In this document: positions 11,266 to 18,453 of the stretch, piece by piece
Layout of the letters: each line of letters opens with the position of its first letter
Numbering within the stretch: position 1 is the stretch's first letter
NCBI GenBank assembly: GCA_016720545.1
Contig: JADKKK010000025.1
Coordinates: 1 to 56,909 of the forward strand
Origin: Myxococcales bacterium
GTDB taxonomy: Bacteria; Myxococcota_A; Polyangia; Polyangiales; Polyangiaceae
DNA length: 56,909 nucleotides
Direction of reading: 5' to 3'
Program-made: the position numbers and the translations under genes
The notes under the pieces: model-generated
The model's database searches: none
Told to the model about the DNA's origin: nothing
Seen by the model: the letters and a program-made list of their open reading frames with translations, nothing else

Positions 11266-12018
11266 TCAGGCGCGAGGCCGCCCGGCGTCGCATCCGTCCG
11301 GATCGCACCGCTCGCCCTCGCTCGCGTCGGTCGCGTCGGTCGCTTCGCTGGCGTCGCTCGCGTCGCTCCACGCACGCCGGAGGGCCCCGAGCAGCACCTC
11401 GGGCGGCTGCGCGCCGGACACGCCGATGTGCCCGTCGAACACGAAGAACGGCACCCCGGTGACCCCGATGCTCTGCGCCATCGCCTCGTCCGCGCGAACC
11501 TCCCGAGCCCCTTCGGTCGTCGCGAGCGCGGCGCGCGCCGCTTCAGCGGACAGGCCCACGTCGCCGGCGAGGCGGGCGAGCGTATCGAGGTCGTCCAGCG
11601 CCTCGCCCTCGGTGAAGTAGGCGCGAAGCAGGCGCTCCTTCAAAGCGCCTTGCTGGGTCGGCCCCTGCTGCGACGCCCAGTGGAGCAGCCGATGCGCGTC
11701 GAACGTGTTGCAGACCCGCGCGCGATCGAAGCGGAGCTCGAGCCCCTCGGCGACGCCGGTCGCCGTCATGTTCGAGATCATCCCCTCGGCCTGCGCGGGC
11801 GAGGTGCGGTACTTCCGCGCGAGGCGCGCGGCGTAGTCGCCGTCGACCGTGGGGCCCGGCGCGCCCTTCGCGGAGGGGTCGAGCTCGAACGACCGCCAGA
11901 CGACCTCGACGGACTCCCGCTCGTCGAAGCGCGCGAGCGCAGCCTCCAGGCGCCGCTTGCCGACGTAGCACCACGGGCAGGCAATGTCGGACCAGATGTC
12001 GACGCGGAGCTTCTCCAT
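11266..12018 (-). CDS. DsbA-family oxidoreductase, FrnE type
   Basis: Thioredoxin-fold disulfide oxidoreductase, 250 residues, no signal peptide, so cytoplasmic. The active-site CPWC is at residues 14-17 and the cis-Pro region reads GVTGVPFFVFD. The C-terminal tail carries a second cysteine pair, C238-DPDG-C243, matching the CX4C feature described for Deinococcus FrnE at nearly the same position. Between the fold and that pair lies a low-complexity stretch of Asp, Ala, Ser and Thr (SDASDASEATDATDASEG) coded by an imperfect short repeat. Convergent with czcA, only 11 bases apart. Start ATG at 12018 lies seven bases from a TACCGT box. Confidence 0.88.
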   Translation of the reverse strand: MEKLRVDIWSDIACPWCYVGKRRLEAALARFDERESVEVVWRSFELDPSAKGAPGPTVDGDYAARLARKYRTSPAQAEGMISNMTATGVAEGLELRFDRARVCNTFDAHRLLHWASQQGPTQQGALKERLLRAYFTEGEALDDLDTLARLAGDVGLSAEAARAALATTEGAREVRADEAMAQSIGVTGVPFFVFDGHIGVSGAQPPEVLLGALRRAWSDASDASEATDATDASEGERCDPDGCDAGRPRA

Positions 12019-12025
12019 CCAGGGC

Positions 12026-12031
12026 ACGGTA
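12026..12031 (-). promoter_or_regulatory. -10 box TACCGT before the FrnE-like gene
   Basis: TACCGT on the minus strand lies seven bases ahead of the ATG at 12018, again leaving no room for a ribosome binding site. Confidence 0.45.
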
Positions 12032-12086
12032 GTCCCTCGACACGGAGATTTCGACAGGCGCATCGGCGGCACGCCCGCGGCGTGCG

Positions 12087-12755
12087 CTATGGATGGGCGC
12101 CGTCGAGCTCGCGCGCATTCGGCGTGGCGCTGGCGGCCGGGTAGCGCGCCTCGAGCTGCTCGAGGAGGGTCACGTACGTGGCCGTCTCCGCGAGCCCGGA
12201 CGTGCGCTCGGCCGCGGCGTAGGCGGCCATGAGCCGCGGGTCTTCTGCGGGCCCCAGGGCCTGCTCGGCCATGCGGAACAGTACGTTGTTTTCCTTGTAA
12301 ATATGGGCGCTTAGTAGGTGTACGTAGGTGTGCGCGGCGACCGCGAACGTGCGCCACGCGCCCGGGTCCGACGCGGCGGCGGAGAGGGCCGCGTCCATCG
12401 CGCGGATCGCCGCGCGTCCGTGATCGTGCTCGGCCAGCATGCAGCCGAGCGGCCCGCCGCTCCGCGCGATGCCCGCCGCCTCCAGCGCCGGGAAGAGCAC
12501 CTGCTCCTCCTTCGCGTGGTGGCGGCCGTCGGCGAGCTCGCGAAGGAACGTGACCATCGCCCGGCCGTCGGCGACAGGGAACGGTGGCTCCACGATGGCC
12601 GGGGCCTCCTGCGGGGCCTGCTGCGCCAGCCAGGCGAGCCGGCCGAGGACCGCGAGCCCGCGGAGGATGAGGTCGTGTTCCTGAACGAGGAGGTCGGTCG
12701 CGTGCATGGCGGCACGAGACCTCTCCGCCGCCGGCATGGCGTTGACATCGGTCAT
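12087..12755 (-). CDS. Hemerythrin-like HHE-domain protein
   Basis: Four-helix protein expected to bind a non-haem di-iron centre. In the 222 residues the candidate ligands fall in family order: His27 (EHDLI), His79/His80 with Glu83 (RHHAKEEQ), His110/His112 (AEHDHG), His142/His146, and His151 with Glu155 (HIYKEN). Such proteins sense or buffer oxygen, nitric oxide or iron; which one applies here cannot be told. Start taken at the ATG 12755 (MTDVNAM), because the upstream part of the frame lies over the divergent promoter region. No signal peptide; cytoplasmic. It lies 68 bases upstream of the FrnE-like gene on the same strand and may form a redox pair with it. Confidence 0.85.
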   Translation of the reverse strand: MTDVNAMPAAERSRAAMHATDLLVQEHDLILRGLAVLGRLAWLAQQAPQEAPAIVEPPFPVADGRAMVTFLRELADGRHHAKEEQVLFPALEAAGIARSGGPLGCMLAEHDHGRAAIRAMDAALSAAASDPGAWRTFAVAAHTYVHLLSAHIYKENNVLFRMAEQALGPAEDPRLMAAYAAAERTSGLAETATYVTLLEQLEARYPAASATPNARELDGAHP

Positions 12756-12816
12756 GAAGCGGGTTCTGCGAAGCGCTCGCCTCGTGGCACTTCCGGCGCT
12801 AGGTTGGCCGATCATC

Positions 12817-13167
12817 ATGGCCCTCCGCACGACCGGTCTCCCCCTCGGCGCCTCCCTGGTGGCCCTCGCGATCGCGTGCGCCGGCGCCCTGCCGGCCTGC
12901 TCCGCCGAGGTCCAGTCGGAGGTGCCCGACGAGAGCGCACAAGACGAGGCGCTCGGCGCGCTCCCGGGAGCCGCGCGCTACCCGCGTTCTCGCACCCAAG
13001 CGCCCATCACCACCGAGATGGTCGCGCGGTGGGCGACGACGGCGGCGCGTGCGCCTTCGCGCAAGGCCGACGTGTTCTCCAAGATCGGCGACTCGCAGAC
13101 CGTGAACGCCGGCTTCATGCACTGCGAGGGCGAGTATCTGCTCACGCTCGTCCCCGAGCAGGGCTGA
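12817..13167 (+). CDS. Short lipoprotein, possible remnant of a GDSL-like hydrolase
   Basis: The 116-residue product has a clear lipoprotein signal ending LPAC at about residue 22. The body has no repeats. Near the C-terminus it reads FSKIGDSQTVNAGFMHC, which resembles the catalytic GDS block at the start of secreted SGNH/GDSL-type hydrolases of myxobacteria; the downstream catalytic half is absent and a stop follows 17 residues later. It is therefore either a truncated hydrolase or a small lipoprotein that only looks like one. A TAGGTT box lies 11 bases before the ATG. The GDSL link is inference from a short motif. Confidence 0.55.
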   Translation: MALRTTGLPLGASLVALAIACAGALPACSAEVQSEVPDESAQDEALGALPGAARYPRSRTQAPITTEMVARWATTAARAPSRKADVFSKIGDSQTVNAGFMHCEGEYLLTLVPEQG

Positions 13168-13232
13168 GCGGCTTCGCGTCCGGCGGCAGCGCGTGGTTGA
13201 CCCCGCGGGCGAGGTCGCGCACCCTCCACGCC

Positions 13233-13577
13233 ATGTCGCTCGCCCCGTGCCCCTCCTGTTCTCGCCACGTGCGCGGCTCCGACGCTTCGTGCCCGTTCTG
13301 CGCCGAGCCCGCCCCTCTCGTGCCTGCCAGCGCGGTCGACGCGGCCCCGGCGGTTGGCACGCGCGCGCATATTTTCCTTGGCGCGCTCACGGTCGCGGCC
13401 GTCGCGGCGTCTGTCGCAGCGTGCAGCCCGACCCCGCAGGCGATCGCGCCCGTGTACGGCGCGCCGGTGCCCGTGGAGGAGCGCGACGCGGGGGCGGTGC
13501 CCCTCGCGGCGGACGCGGCGCCGCCGGTGCTCCCGGTCGCGCCGTCGGGCGCGTACGGCGCCCCGCCGTCGCCGTAG
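13233..13577 (+). CDS. Small zinc-ribbon-like membrane protein
   Basis: A 114-residue protein beginning MSLAPCPSCSRHVRG. Two paired-cysteine knuckles, CPSC and CPFC, are spaced like a zinc ribbon in the first 27 residues. A single membrane helix follows at about 48-65, ending in a Cys (AACSPT). The rest is Pro/Ala/Val-rich with PVYGAPVP and AYGAPP repeats. Small proteins of this layout are common in myxobacterial genomes, with no known role. No ribosome binding site or -10 box is obvious. Confidence 0.6.
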   Translation: MSLAPCPSCSRHVRGSDASCPFCAEPAPLVPASAVDAAPAVGTRAHIFLGALTVAAVAASVAACSPTPQAIAPVYGAPVPVEERDAGAVPLAADAAPPVLPVAPSGAYGAPPSP

Positions 13578-13598
13578 CGCTCGCCTTGGCGCGTGGCC

Positions 13599-14663
13599 TC
13601 AGGGGCAGCGCGCCGTGCGCAGCTCGACGCCGTCGTCGGTGCGGTACGAGGACACGATGGTCCCGTCGGGGCGGACGGCGAAGTCGCGAAACGCCTCCTC
13701 CGGCGTCTCGCTGAGGGCCACGATGACTCGCCCGAGCACGTGGCCATCCGTCGGATCCATGCAGGCTACATGGACCTGCGAGCCCGGCCCCGCCCAGACG
13801 CCCAGGTAGATCGTGCCCTTCGCGTCTGTGTCGAGCAGCGCCACGCCGTGCGCGGGGCGCGCGAAGGTCACCTGCCGCGCGAAGCGGAGCGCGCCGGCCT
13901 TGCGGTCGAAGGCGTTGACCGCGGTGAGGCCCGCGGCGGCGTCGGTCAGGGCGGCCGAGAGCAGCAGCGCGCCGTCTTTGCTCGGGCGGCCCTGGAGCGA
14001 CATGGGCTCCGCGCTCGCCTTGCCGTCGGTCGTGCCGATGCGGACGAGCGCCCCGTGCTCCTTCTCGACGTACACGTCCGCGCCGTCCACGAAGAGCCCC
14101 GTGAGCAGGCCCGTCTCGCCGGCGGCCTGTGGCAGGGCGAGCTCGCCCACGCGCCGCCCGCGGGGGTCGAACAGCGTGATCTTCTTGTCGACCAAGCGAT
14201 CGAGCAGCACGGTCGTCCCGTCCGCGGCGACGGCGACGTCCTGCGTGGTGGGGGTCGCCGCGACCGAGCTCACCTGGCGCCCCTTCGCGTCGTAGCGCAC
14301 GGCGCGTCCGTTCACCTGGTCGAGCACGACCACGTCGGCCCCGGACAGCGCGAAGCTCATCGGCCCCTCGGCGTTGCCTTCGGCGGCCCGGACGTGCCCG
14401 AGCTCGCCGTCGCGGCTGCCCCAACGCGCCTTCAGGAGCGGGGCTGCGGGGAGTGGCGCCTCCGCGGAGCTGGCCTCCGCGAACGTGCCCGGCGCGGCGG
14501 CCGCCACAGGCGGCGGCTCGGGAGGCTCCGGTGGGGTCGCGGCGCTCGCGGCGACCTCGCGGGAGCGCGGCTCGGGAGGCGCTCCGCTCCGGCGCGCGAG
14601 GATGGCCGCGAGGCCCACGAGCGCGAGCACGGCGGCGACGGTCAGGAGGGGGCGGTTCTTCAT
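13599..14663 (-). CDS. Membrane-anchored beta-propeller-like protein
   Basis: A 354-residue protein with an N-terminal membrane helix (LLTVAAVLALVGLAAILA) and a Pro/Ala/Glu-rich linker to about residue 75. It continues with repeated strand units of the type VVVLDQVNGRAVRYD, TVLLDRLVDKKITLFD, TIYLGVWAG and DFAVRPDGTIVSSY. Such units suggest an NHL/YncE-like propeller facing the periplasm. No catalytic residues are recognisable. The start is at MKNRP (14663); the longer frame upstream has no signal-like start. Convergent with the zinc-ribbon gene, 21 bases apart. Confidence 0.65.
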   Translation of the reverse strand: MKNRPLLTVAAVLALVGLAAILARRSGAPPEPRSREVAASAATPPEPPEPPPVAAAAPGTFAEASSAEAPLPAAPLLKARWGSRDGELGHVRAAEGNAEGPMSFALSGADVVVLDQVNGRAVRYDAKGRQVSSVAATPTTQDVAVAADGTTVLLDRLVDKKITLFDPRGRRVGELALPQAAGETGLLTGLFVDGADVYVEKEHGALVRIGTTDGKASAEPMSLQGRPSKDGALLLSAALTDAAAGLTAVNAFDRKAGALRFARQVTFARPAHGVALLDTDAKGTIYLGVWAGPGSQVHVACMDPTDGHVLGRVIVALSETPEEAFRDFAVRPDGTIVSSYRTDDGVELRTARCP

Positions 14664-14838
14664 CGGGGGAGGGATCCAAGGAGGGCTGTGGACGTAAGAC
14701 CTACATCGAGACGAGGGGAAGGTCACTGTCAGAGCGCGCCCTACCATGTGTGTAGATGGGCGCTAATTCGTTGAATTGGTTGAAAATTCTAGCCGTCTTG
14801 CGGGTCGCGTTTGGCCCGACACTTGCTGAAGGGGAGAC

Positions 14839-15822
14839 ATGCGCCCCACAGCAATTCTCGCGCTCGTCGCGCTCGCCCTCCCGCTCACCCTCGGCCCGCT
14901 CGGCTGCGCGGTCGAGCCCACCGACTCCCTCCGCGGCGGCGCCGCCGGTGGTGGCAGCGAAGAGGCCACGGCCGGTGGCGAGGCGGGCGACGACGCGCCC
15001 ATGGTCGCCGCGGACGACGGCGTGGCGCCGACCGATCCGTCAGGCGCCGCCTTCACCGATCCGGCGGGCGCCGGCGTGGAGGGGTTCGCGCCGGGAGCCG
15101 GCACCACCGAGGTGCGCTCCACGGCGAACGTGAACCTTCGGACCGGTGCCTCTACGAGCCACACGATCCTCGCGGTCGTGCCCAACGGCACGGTCGTGAA
15201 GCTGCTCTCGACGACGCTCAACAACGGCTTCCTGCGGGTCGAATACCGTGGCACGGCGGGCTGGTCTCACTCGAACTACTACGCGCCCACGGCGCCGTCT
15301 TCGGGCGCACCCTCCGGCGGTGGCACCTCGGGGGGGAGCGTGAGCGGCGGGCCGTCCCCGGCGAACGCGATCGCGCGGGCGCGCGCCTCCGTGGGGTTCT
15401 CGTACTGGTGGGGCGGCGGCGCCTGGCTGGGGAGCGGCCCGAGCTCATCGACCCGGGGCTCGTGCTCGGGCAGCTGCCCCTCCTGCTCGCACTCGGGCCG
15501 CTACGGGGCCGACTGCTCCGGGATGGTCGGCAAGGCGTGGCAGTACGGCGACGTGGACCTCGCGGACAACTCTCACCCCTACAGCACCTTCGACTTCGCG
15601 CGCGGCTCCAGCCGCTGGTCCAGCGTGTCGCGCGGCGCGCTCCGCGGCGGCGACGCGATGGTCTACAACTCGAACGGCGCGGGCCACATCGTCCTCTACG
15701 AGCGCGGCGACGGCTGGGGTTCGCCCACGGTCTTCGAGTGCCGCGGCTGCGCCTACGGGTGCGTGTACAATACGCGCAACTTCACCTCTGCGTACGGCGG
15801 CGTGCGGCGCTCCGGCTTCTGA
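14839..15822 (+). CDS. SH3b plus NlpC/P60-type lipoprotein, probable peptidoglycan hydrolase
   Basis: Secreted cell-wall hydrolase candidate of 327 residues. A signal ending GPLGC (Cys23) suggests lipidation, followed by a Gly/Ala/Asp-rich linker. A bacterial SH3 domain lies at about 93-145 (VNLRTGASTSHTILAVV), then a Ser/Gly linker. The NlpC/P60 or CHAP-like domain has Cys226 in GADCSG and His283 in GHIVLY as the likely catalytic pair. Just before the catalytic Cys sits a Ser/Gly/Cys-rich insertion (CSGSCPSCSHSG), unusual and possibly disulfide-bonded. A GGGGAGAC ribosome site lies close to the ATG. A strong terminator follows. Confidence 0.82.
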   Translation: MRPTAILALVALALPLTLGPLGCAVEPTDSLRGGAAGGGSEEATAGGEAGDDAPMVAADDGVAPTDPSGAAFTDPAGAGVEGFAPGAGTTEVRSTANVNLRTGASTSHTILAVVPNGTVVKLLSTTLNNGFLRVEYRGTAGWSHSNYYAPTAPSSGAPSGGGTSGGSVSGGPSPANAIARARASVGFSYWWGGGAWLGSGPSSSTRGSCSGSCPSCSHSGRYGADCSGMVGKAWQYGDVDLADNSHPYSTFDFARGSSRWSSVSRGALRGGDAMVYNSNGAGHIVLYERGDGWGSPTVFECRGCAYGCVYNTRNFTSAYGGVRRSGF

Positions 15823-15846
15823 GCCGCAGCGCGAGCGTCACCTGCG

Positions 15847-15877
15847 AACGCACGTCGAGCCCCGGCCGACGTGCGTT
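15847..15877 (+). terminator. Intrinsic terminator after the NlpC/P60 gene
   Basis: A perfect 11-bp stem (AACGCACGTCG with CGACGTGCGTT) around a 9-base loop, followed within a few bases by ATTTTGG. It begins 25 bases after the stop codon. Confidence 0.75.
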
Positions 15878-16087
15878 ACGCATTTTGGGGCGACCGCAGG
15901 GCGCGCGCACGGACGCGGCGTCGGGGAGGGCGCGCGCGAACGGTGGCGCGAACGTCACTGCGCGGTGGATCGCAACGTTTTCTCGACCAGGTCGCTTGCT
16001 GATCCACCCCCCTCGAGGGCCGCGCCCGGCCCTCCGCGAGGGCCCGCGAGGGCGCGCACTCTCAACAGAAAATTCCGCCCGAACGGC
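15878..16087. other. Non-coding gap between convergent genes
   Basis: About 210 bases of GC-rich DNA between the terminator and the stop of the flavoenzyme gene. I see no gene or further repeat in it. Confidence 0.5.
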
Positions 16088-17704
16088 TCATCCCGCCTTC
16101 CCGAGGTCTGCGAGCACCGCGGCGGCGGCGTTGTGCCCGGCGGCCCCAATCACGCCGCCGCCCGGGTGGGTGCCGGCGCTGCACGAGTAGACGCCGGCGA
16201 TGGGCGTGCGGTAGGGCAGGCGGTCGGCGAAGCCGAACGCGTTGTCCACGTGGTGGATGTGGCCGCGGGTCATGCCGAAGTGCGCCTCGATCTTCGGCGG
16301 CGTGAGGGCGAACGTGTCGACCACGAGGTCGCTCGTGCCCGGCGCGAAGCGGTCGCAGAGCGACAAGAGGTGCGCGACGTAGCCCGCCTCCTCTGCCTCC
16401 CACGTCGACTCGGCGAGGGTGTGCGGCACCCACTGGACGAAGAGCGCGGAGTTGTGGTGGCCGCGCGCGTCGCGGAGCGAGGGATCGATGGCGGTGTGCA
16501 TGTACCACTCGATGGTCGGGAAGCGCGGCAGCTTGCCGGCGCGCGCCTCGGCGTACGCGGTCGCGACCGCGCCGAGGACGTCGGGCCCCTCGGGCAGCAG
16601 GTGGATGGTGGGCCCGTACTGCCCGCGGTCTTCCGGCAGGCACGAGAACCGCGGCAGCGCCGAGAGCGCCAGGTTCACCTTCAGCGTCGTGCCGTCCCGG
16701 CGGTAGCCGTCGAGGCGGGAGTTGTAGCCCGGCGGCAGTCGGTCGCGCCCCAGCAGGTCGCGCATCCGGAACGGATCGGCGTTGCACACGACGACCCCCG
16801 CGCGGACGCGCGACCCGTCGGCGAGCACCACGCCTCGAGCGACGCCCCCCTCGTGCTCGACCTCGACGACCGCGCGCCCGGTCTCGATGCGCGCGCCGAG
16901 GGCCGCAGCCGCGGCGGCGAGGGTGCTCGTGAGCGTGCCCATTCCTCCCTCGAGGATCATCCACGTGCCGTCGGCGCCTGGCAGTCGGCACATGTTGTGG
17001 AGCAAGAAGTTCATGCCGGTGCCTGGAGACTCCCACCCGCCGTCGATCCCCGAGAAGCCGTCGGTCGTGGCGTACATCGCCTTCACGAGATCGCTCTCGA
17101 AGCCGAAGCGATTCAGGTAGTCGCCAACGGAACCCCGGCAGAGCGCCACGAACGCGCGCCGGAGAGCAGGGCGCACGTAGCGCTCGGCGGTCGCCTCGAT
17201 GGAGAGCGGTTCGGTCAGCCAGGTGGGCGCCACGTCCTCGCGCAGGGCCGCGAGCTCGGCGTTCATGGCCTCGTGGGCGCGGAAGTCGGCGGCGCTGAAG
17301 AACGCCTCGAACGCCCGCTCGTTCGCCTTGGCGTCCCCACCGAGCAGCAGGTACTTCCCGGTGGTGGTCGGCAGGAAATAGTGCGGATCGCGCCGTCGCA
17401 GCGGCAACGCGAGCTCGAGCTTCGCGAGCAGCTCGGGCGGCACGAGGCCGAGCAAATACGCTCCGCTCGAGATGGGCAGGTCCTTCGCCTCGGCGCGCCG
17501 AAACGGGCGCTCGGTGCGGCAGGCGCCGCCGACCACGGACTTGTCCTCGAGCACCCTCACACGCAGGCCCGCGCGCGCAAGCAGCAGCGCGCACACGAGG
17601 CCGTTGTGGCCCGCGCCCACGATGACCACGTCGGCCTCGTCGGCCTGGCGCGCGCTCCCGCCTCGCAGGGGGTGTTCAGGCTGAACCTCGTCTGCACCGC
17701 TCAT
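16088..17704 (-). CDS. FAD-dependent oxidoreductase, CrtI/PYROXD2-like
   Basis: Flavin amine-oxidase-fold enzyme of 538 residues. The dinucleotide-binding motif is VVIVGAGHNGLVCALLLARAG (about residues 26-45), followed by the second nucleotide contact VLEDKSVVGGACRTE. The C-terminus has the family's FAD-closing motif (YSCSAGTHPGGGVIG). The overall pattern (FLLHNMCRLPGADGTWMI, then IEGGMGTL-like turns) is closer to PYROXD2-type oxidoreductases than to true carotenoid desaturases; the substrate is unknown. No other carotenoid gene is nearby. Start at the ATG 17704 (MSGADEV), seven bases from a pentanucleotide repeat; the frame stays open upstream, so an earlier start cannot be excluded. Confidence 0.83.
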   Translation of the reverse strand: MSGADEVQPEHPLRGGSARQADEADVVIVGAGHNGLVCALLLARAGLRVRVLEDKSVVGGACRTERPFRRAEAKDLPISSGAYLLGLVPPELLAKLELALPLRRRDPHYFLPTTTGKYLLLGGDAKANERAFEAFFSAADFRAHEAMNAELAALREDVAPTWLTEPLSIEATAERYVRPALRRAFVALCRGSVGDYLNRFGFESDLVKAMYATTDGFSGIDGGWESPGTGMNFLLHNMCRLPGADGTWMILEGGMGTLTSTLAAAAAALGARIETGRAVVEVEHEGGVARGVVLADGSRVRAGVVVCNADPFRMRDLLGRDRLPPGYNSRLDGYRRDGTTLKVNLALSALPRFSCLPEDRGQYGPTIHLLPEGPDVLGAVATAYAEARAGKLPRFPTIEWYMHTAIDPSLRDARGHHNSALFVQWVPHTLAESTWEAEEAGYVAHLLSLCDRFAPGTSDLVVDTFALTPPKIEAHFGMTRGHIHHVDNAFGFADRLPYRTPIAGVYSCSAGTHPGGGVIGAAGHNAAAAVLADLGKAG

Positions 17705-17710
17705 CGCGAC

Positions 17711-17760
17711 TCCTCTCGTCTCGTGTCGTGTCGTGTCGTCTCGTGTCGTGTCGTGTCGTG
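17711..17760. repeat. TCGTG pentanucleotide microsatellite
   Basis: Nine tandem units of TCGTG or TCGTC (17716-17760) plus one degenerate unit. It sits seven bases upstream of the minus-strand start codon at 17704. Five is not a multiple of three, so copy-number change would alter spacing or, if translation started upstream, the reading frame. Confidence 0.85.
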
Positions 17761-17802
17761 TCCGGCTGCTCACGCCTCCGGCCTTTGGCCCTGCCGGTGC
17801 TG

Positions 17803-17950
17803 CTAGCCCGGACAACTCATCGGGCTTCCGCGTGAGCCTCGGACCTGCGGAGTACGGACAGTACGCCTCGGACCTGCGGTGCGGAGTTGCGAGCATTTCG
17901 CCGCGGTCTCGGTGCCTCGTCGCACGAACCTCATGAATTGTCCGGGCTAG
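17803..17950. mobile_element. 148-bp element with 18-base terminal inverted repeats (MITE-like)
   Basis: The ends are CTAGCCCGGACAACTCAT (17803-17820) and its near-perfect inverse ATGAATTGTCCGGGCTAG (17933-17950), 17 of 18 matching. The interior has a 15-base direct repeat, GCCTCGGACCTGCGG, at 17836-17850 and 17865-17879. No ORF of useful size lies inside. Both ends carry CTAG, and the right end holds the stop codon of the Cys-rich lipoprotein gene. TA-flanked inverted repeats are typical of miniature relatives of IS630/Tc1-type elements; that assignment is inference. Confidence 0.5.
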
Positions 17951-18411
17951 AGGGCGAGGTCCGTGCACGACCCGCCGGTGCAGGTGTTCGTGCAGGTGCC
18001 CGCGGCGCACCTGAACGTGCACCTTCCCCCCGAGCACGAGTTCACACACCTCGCGCCCGCGTTGCAGACGGTCACGCAGCCCCCGCCCGCGCACGTGGTC
18101 GTCAGGGTCGAGCCCGACTGGCCCACGAAGTCGCACTCGCGTCCGGAGCAGTCGTACGCGCACCGGTCCGCGGGACCGCACACGAAGTCGCAGAGGCCCT
18201 GGGGGCAGTTCGCGCTGCACGCGCCGCCGGCGCAGACGCAATTCGACGCTCCCCCGCAAGCGCTGCCCGCGGTTGGCGCCGACTCGGTGCCGACCGTCCA
18301 GTCGTAGGTGCAGGCGGCGAGGCCGATGACGAGCGCGCCGAACACCAGCCGCGCGGCGCGCGAGGCGAGCGACCCGAGGAGGGCGGGACGAGGGATGTGC
18401 GGGGTGGGCAT
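17947..18411 (-). CDS. Cys-rich lipoprotein (21 cysteines)
   Basis: A 154-residue secreted lipoprotein: signal with a core at about residues 20-32, lipobox GLAAC near residue 34, then about 120 residues containing 20 further Cys. They recur in short units such as CAGGGCVTVC, CNAGARCVNSC, CSGGRCTFRC and CTGGSC, giving a repeat of about 10 residues. This suggests a compact disulfide-stapled surface protein. No enzymatic motif. Its TAG stop lies inside the terminal repeat of the adjacent 148-bp element, so the end of the protein may have been set by the insertion. The start overlaps the divergent promoter region shared with the gene at 18454. Confidence 0.75.
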   Translation of the reverse strand: MPTPHIPRPALLGSLASRAARLVFGALVIGLAACTYDWTVGTESAPTAGSACGGASNCVCAGGACSANCPQGLCDFVCGPADRCAYDCSGRECDFVGQSGSTLTTTCAGGGCVTVCNAGARCVNSCSGGRCTFRCAAGTCTNTCTGGSCTDLAL

Positions 18412-18439
18412 GCGTCGAGCCAGCGAGCCGAGTCGATGG

Positions 18440-18445
18440 TAGCGT
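18440..18445 (+). promoter_or_regulatory. Extended -10 box TGG-TAGCGT
   Basis: TAGCGT preceded by TG with one base between, ending eight bases before the GTG at 18454. The gap to the divergent gene is only 42 bases. Confidence 0.5.
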
Positions 18446-18453
18446 AACGCTTC

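Noticed and set aside
16088..17704. Part of a carotenoid biosynthesis cluster
   Set aside because: No crtB, crtE or cyclase nearby, and motifs fit PYROXD2-like enzymes better.
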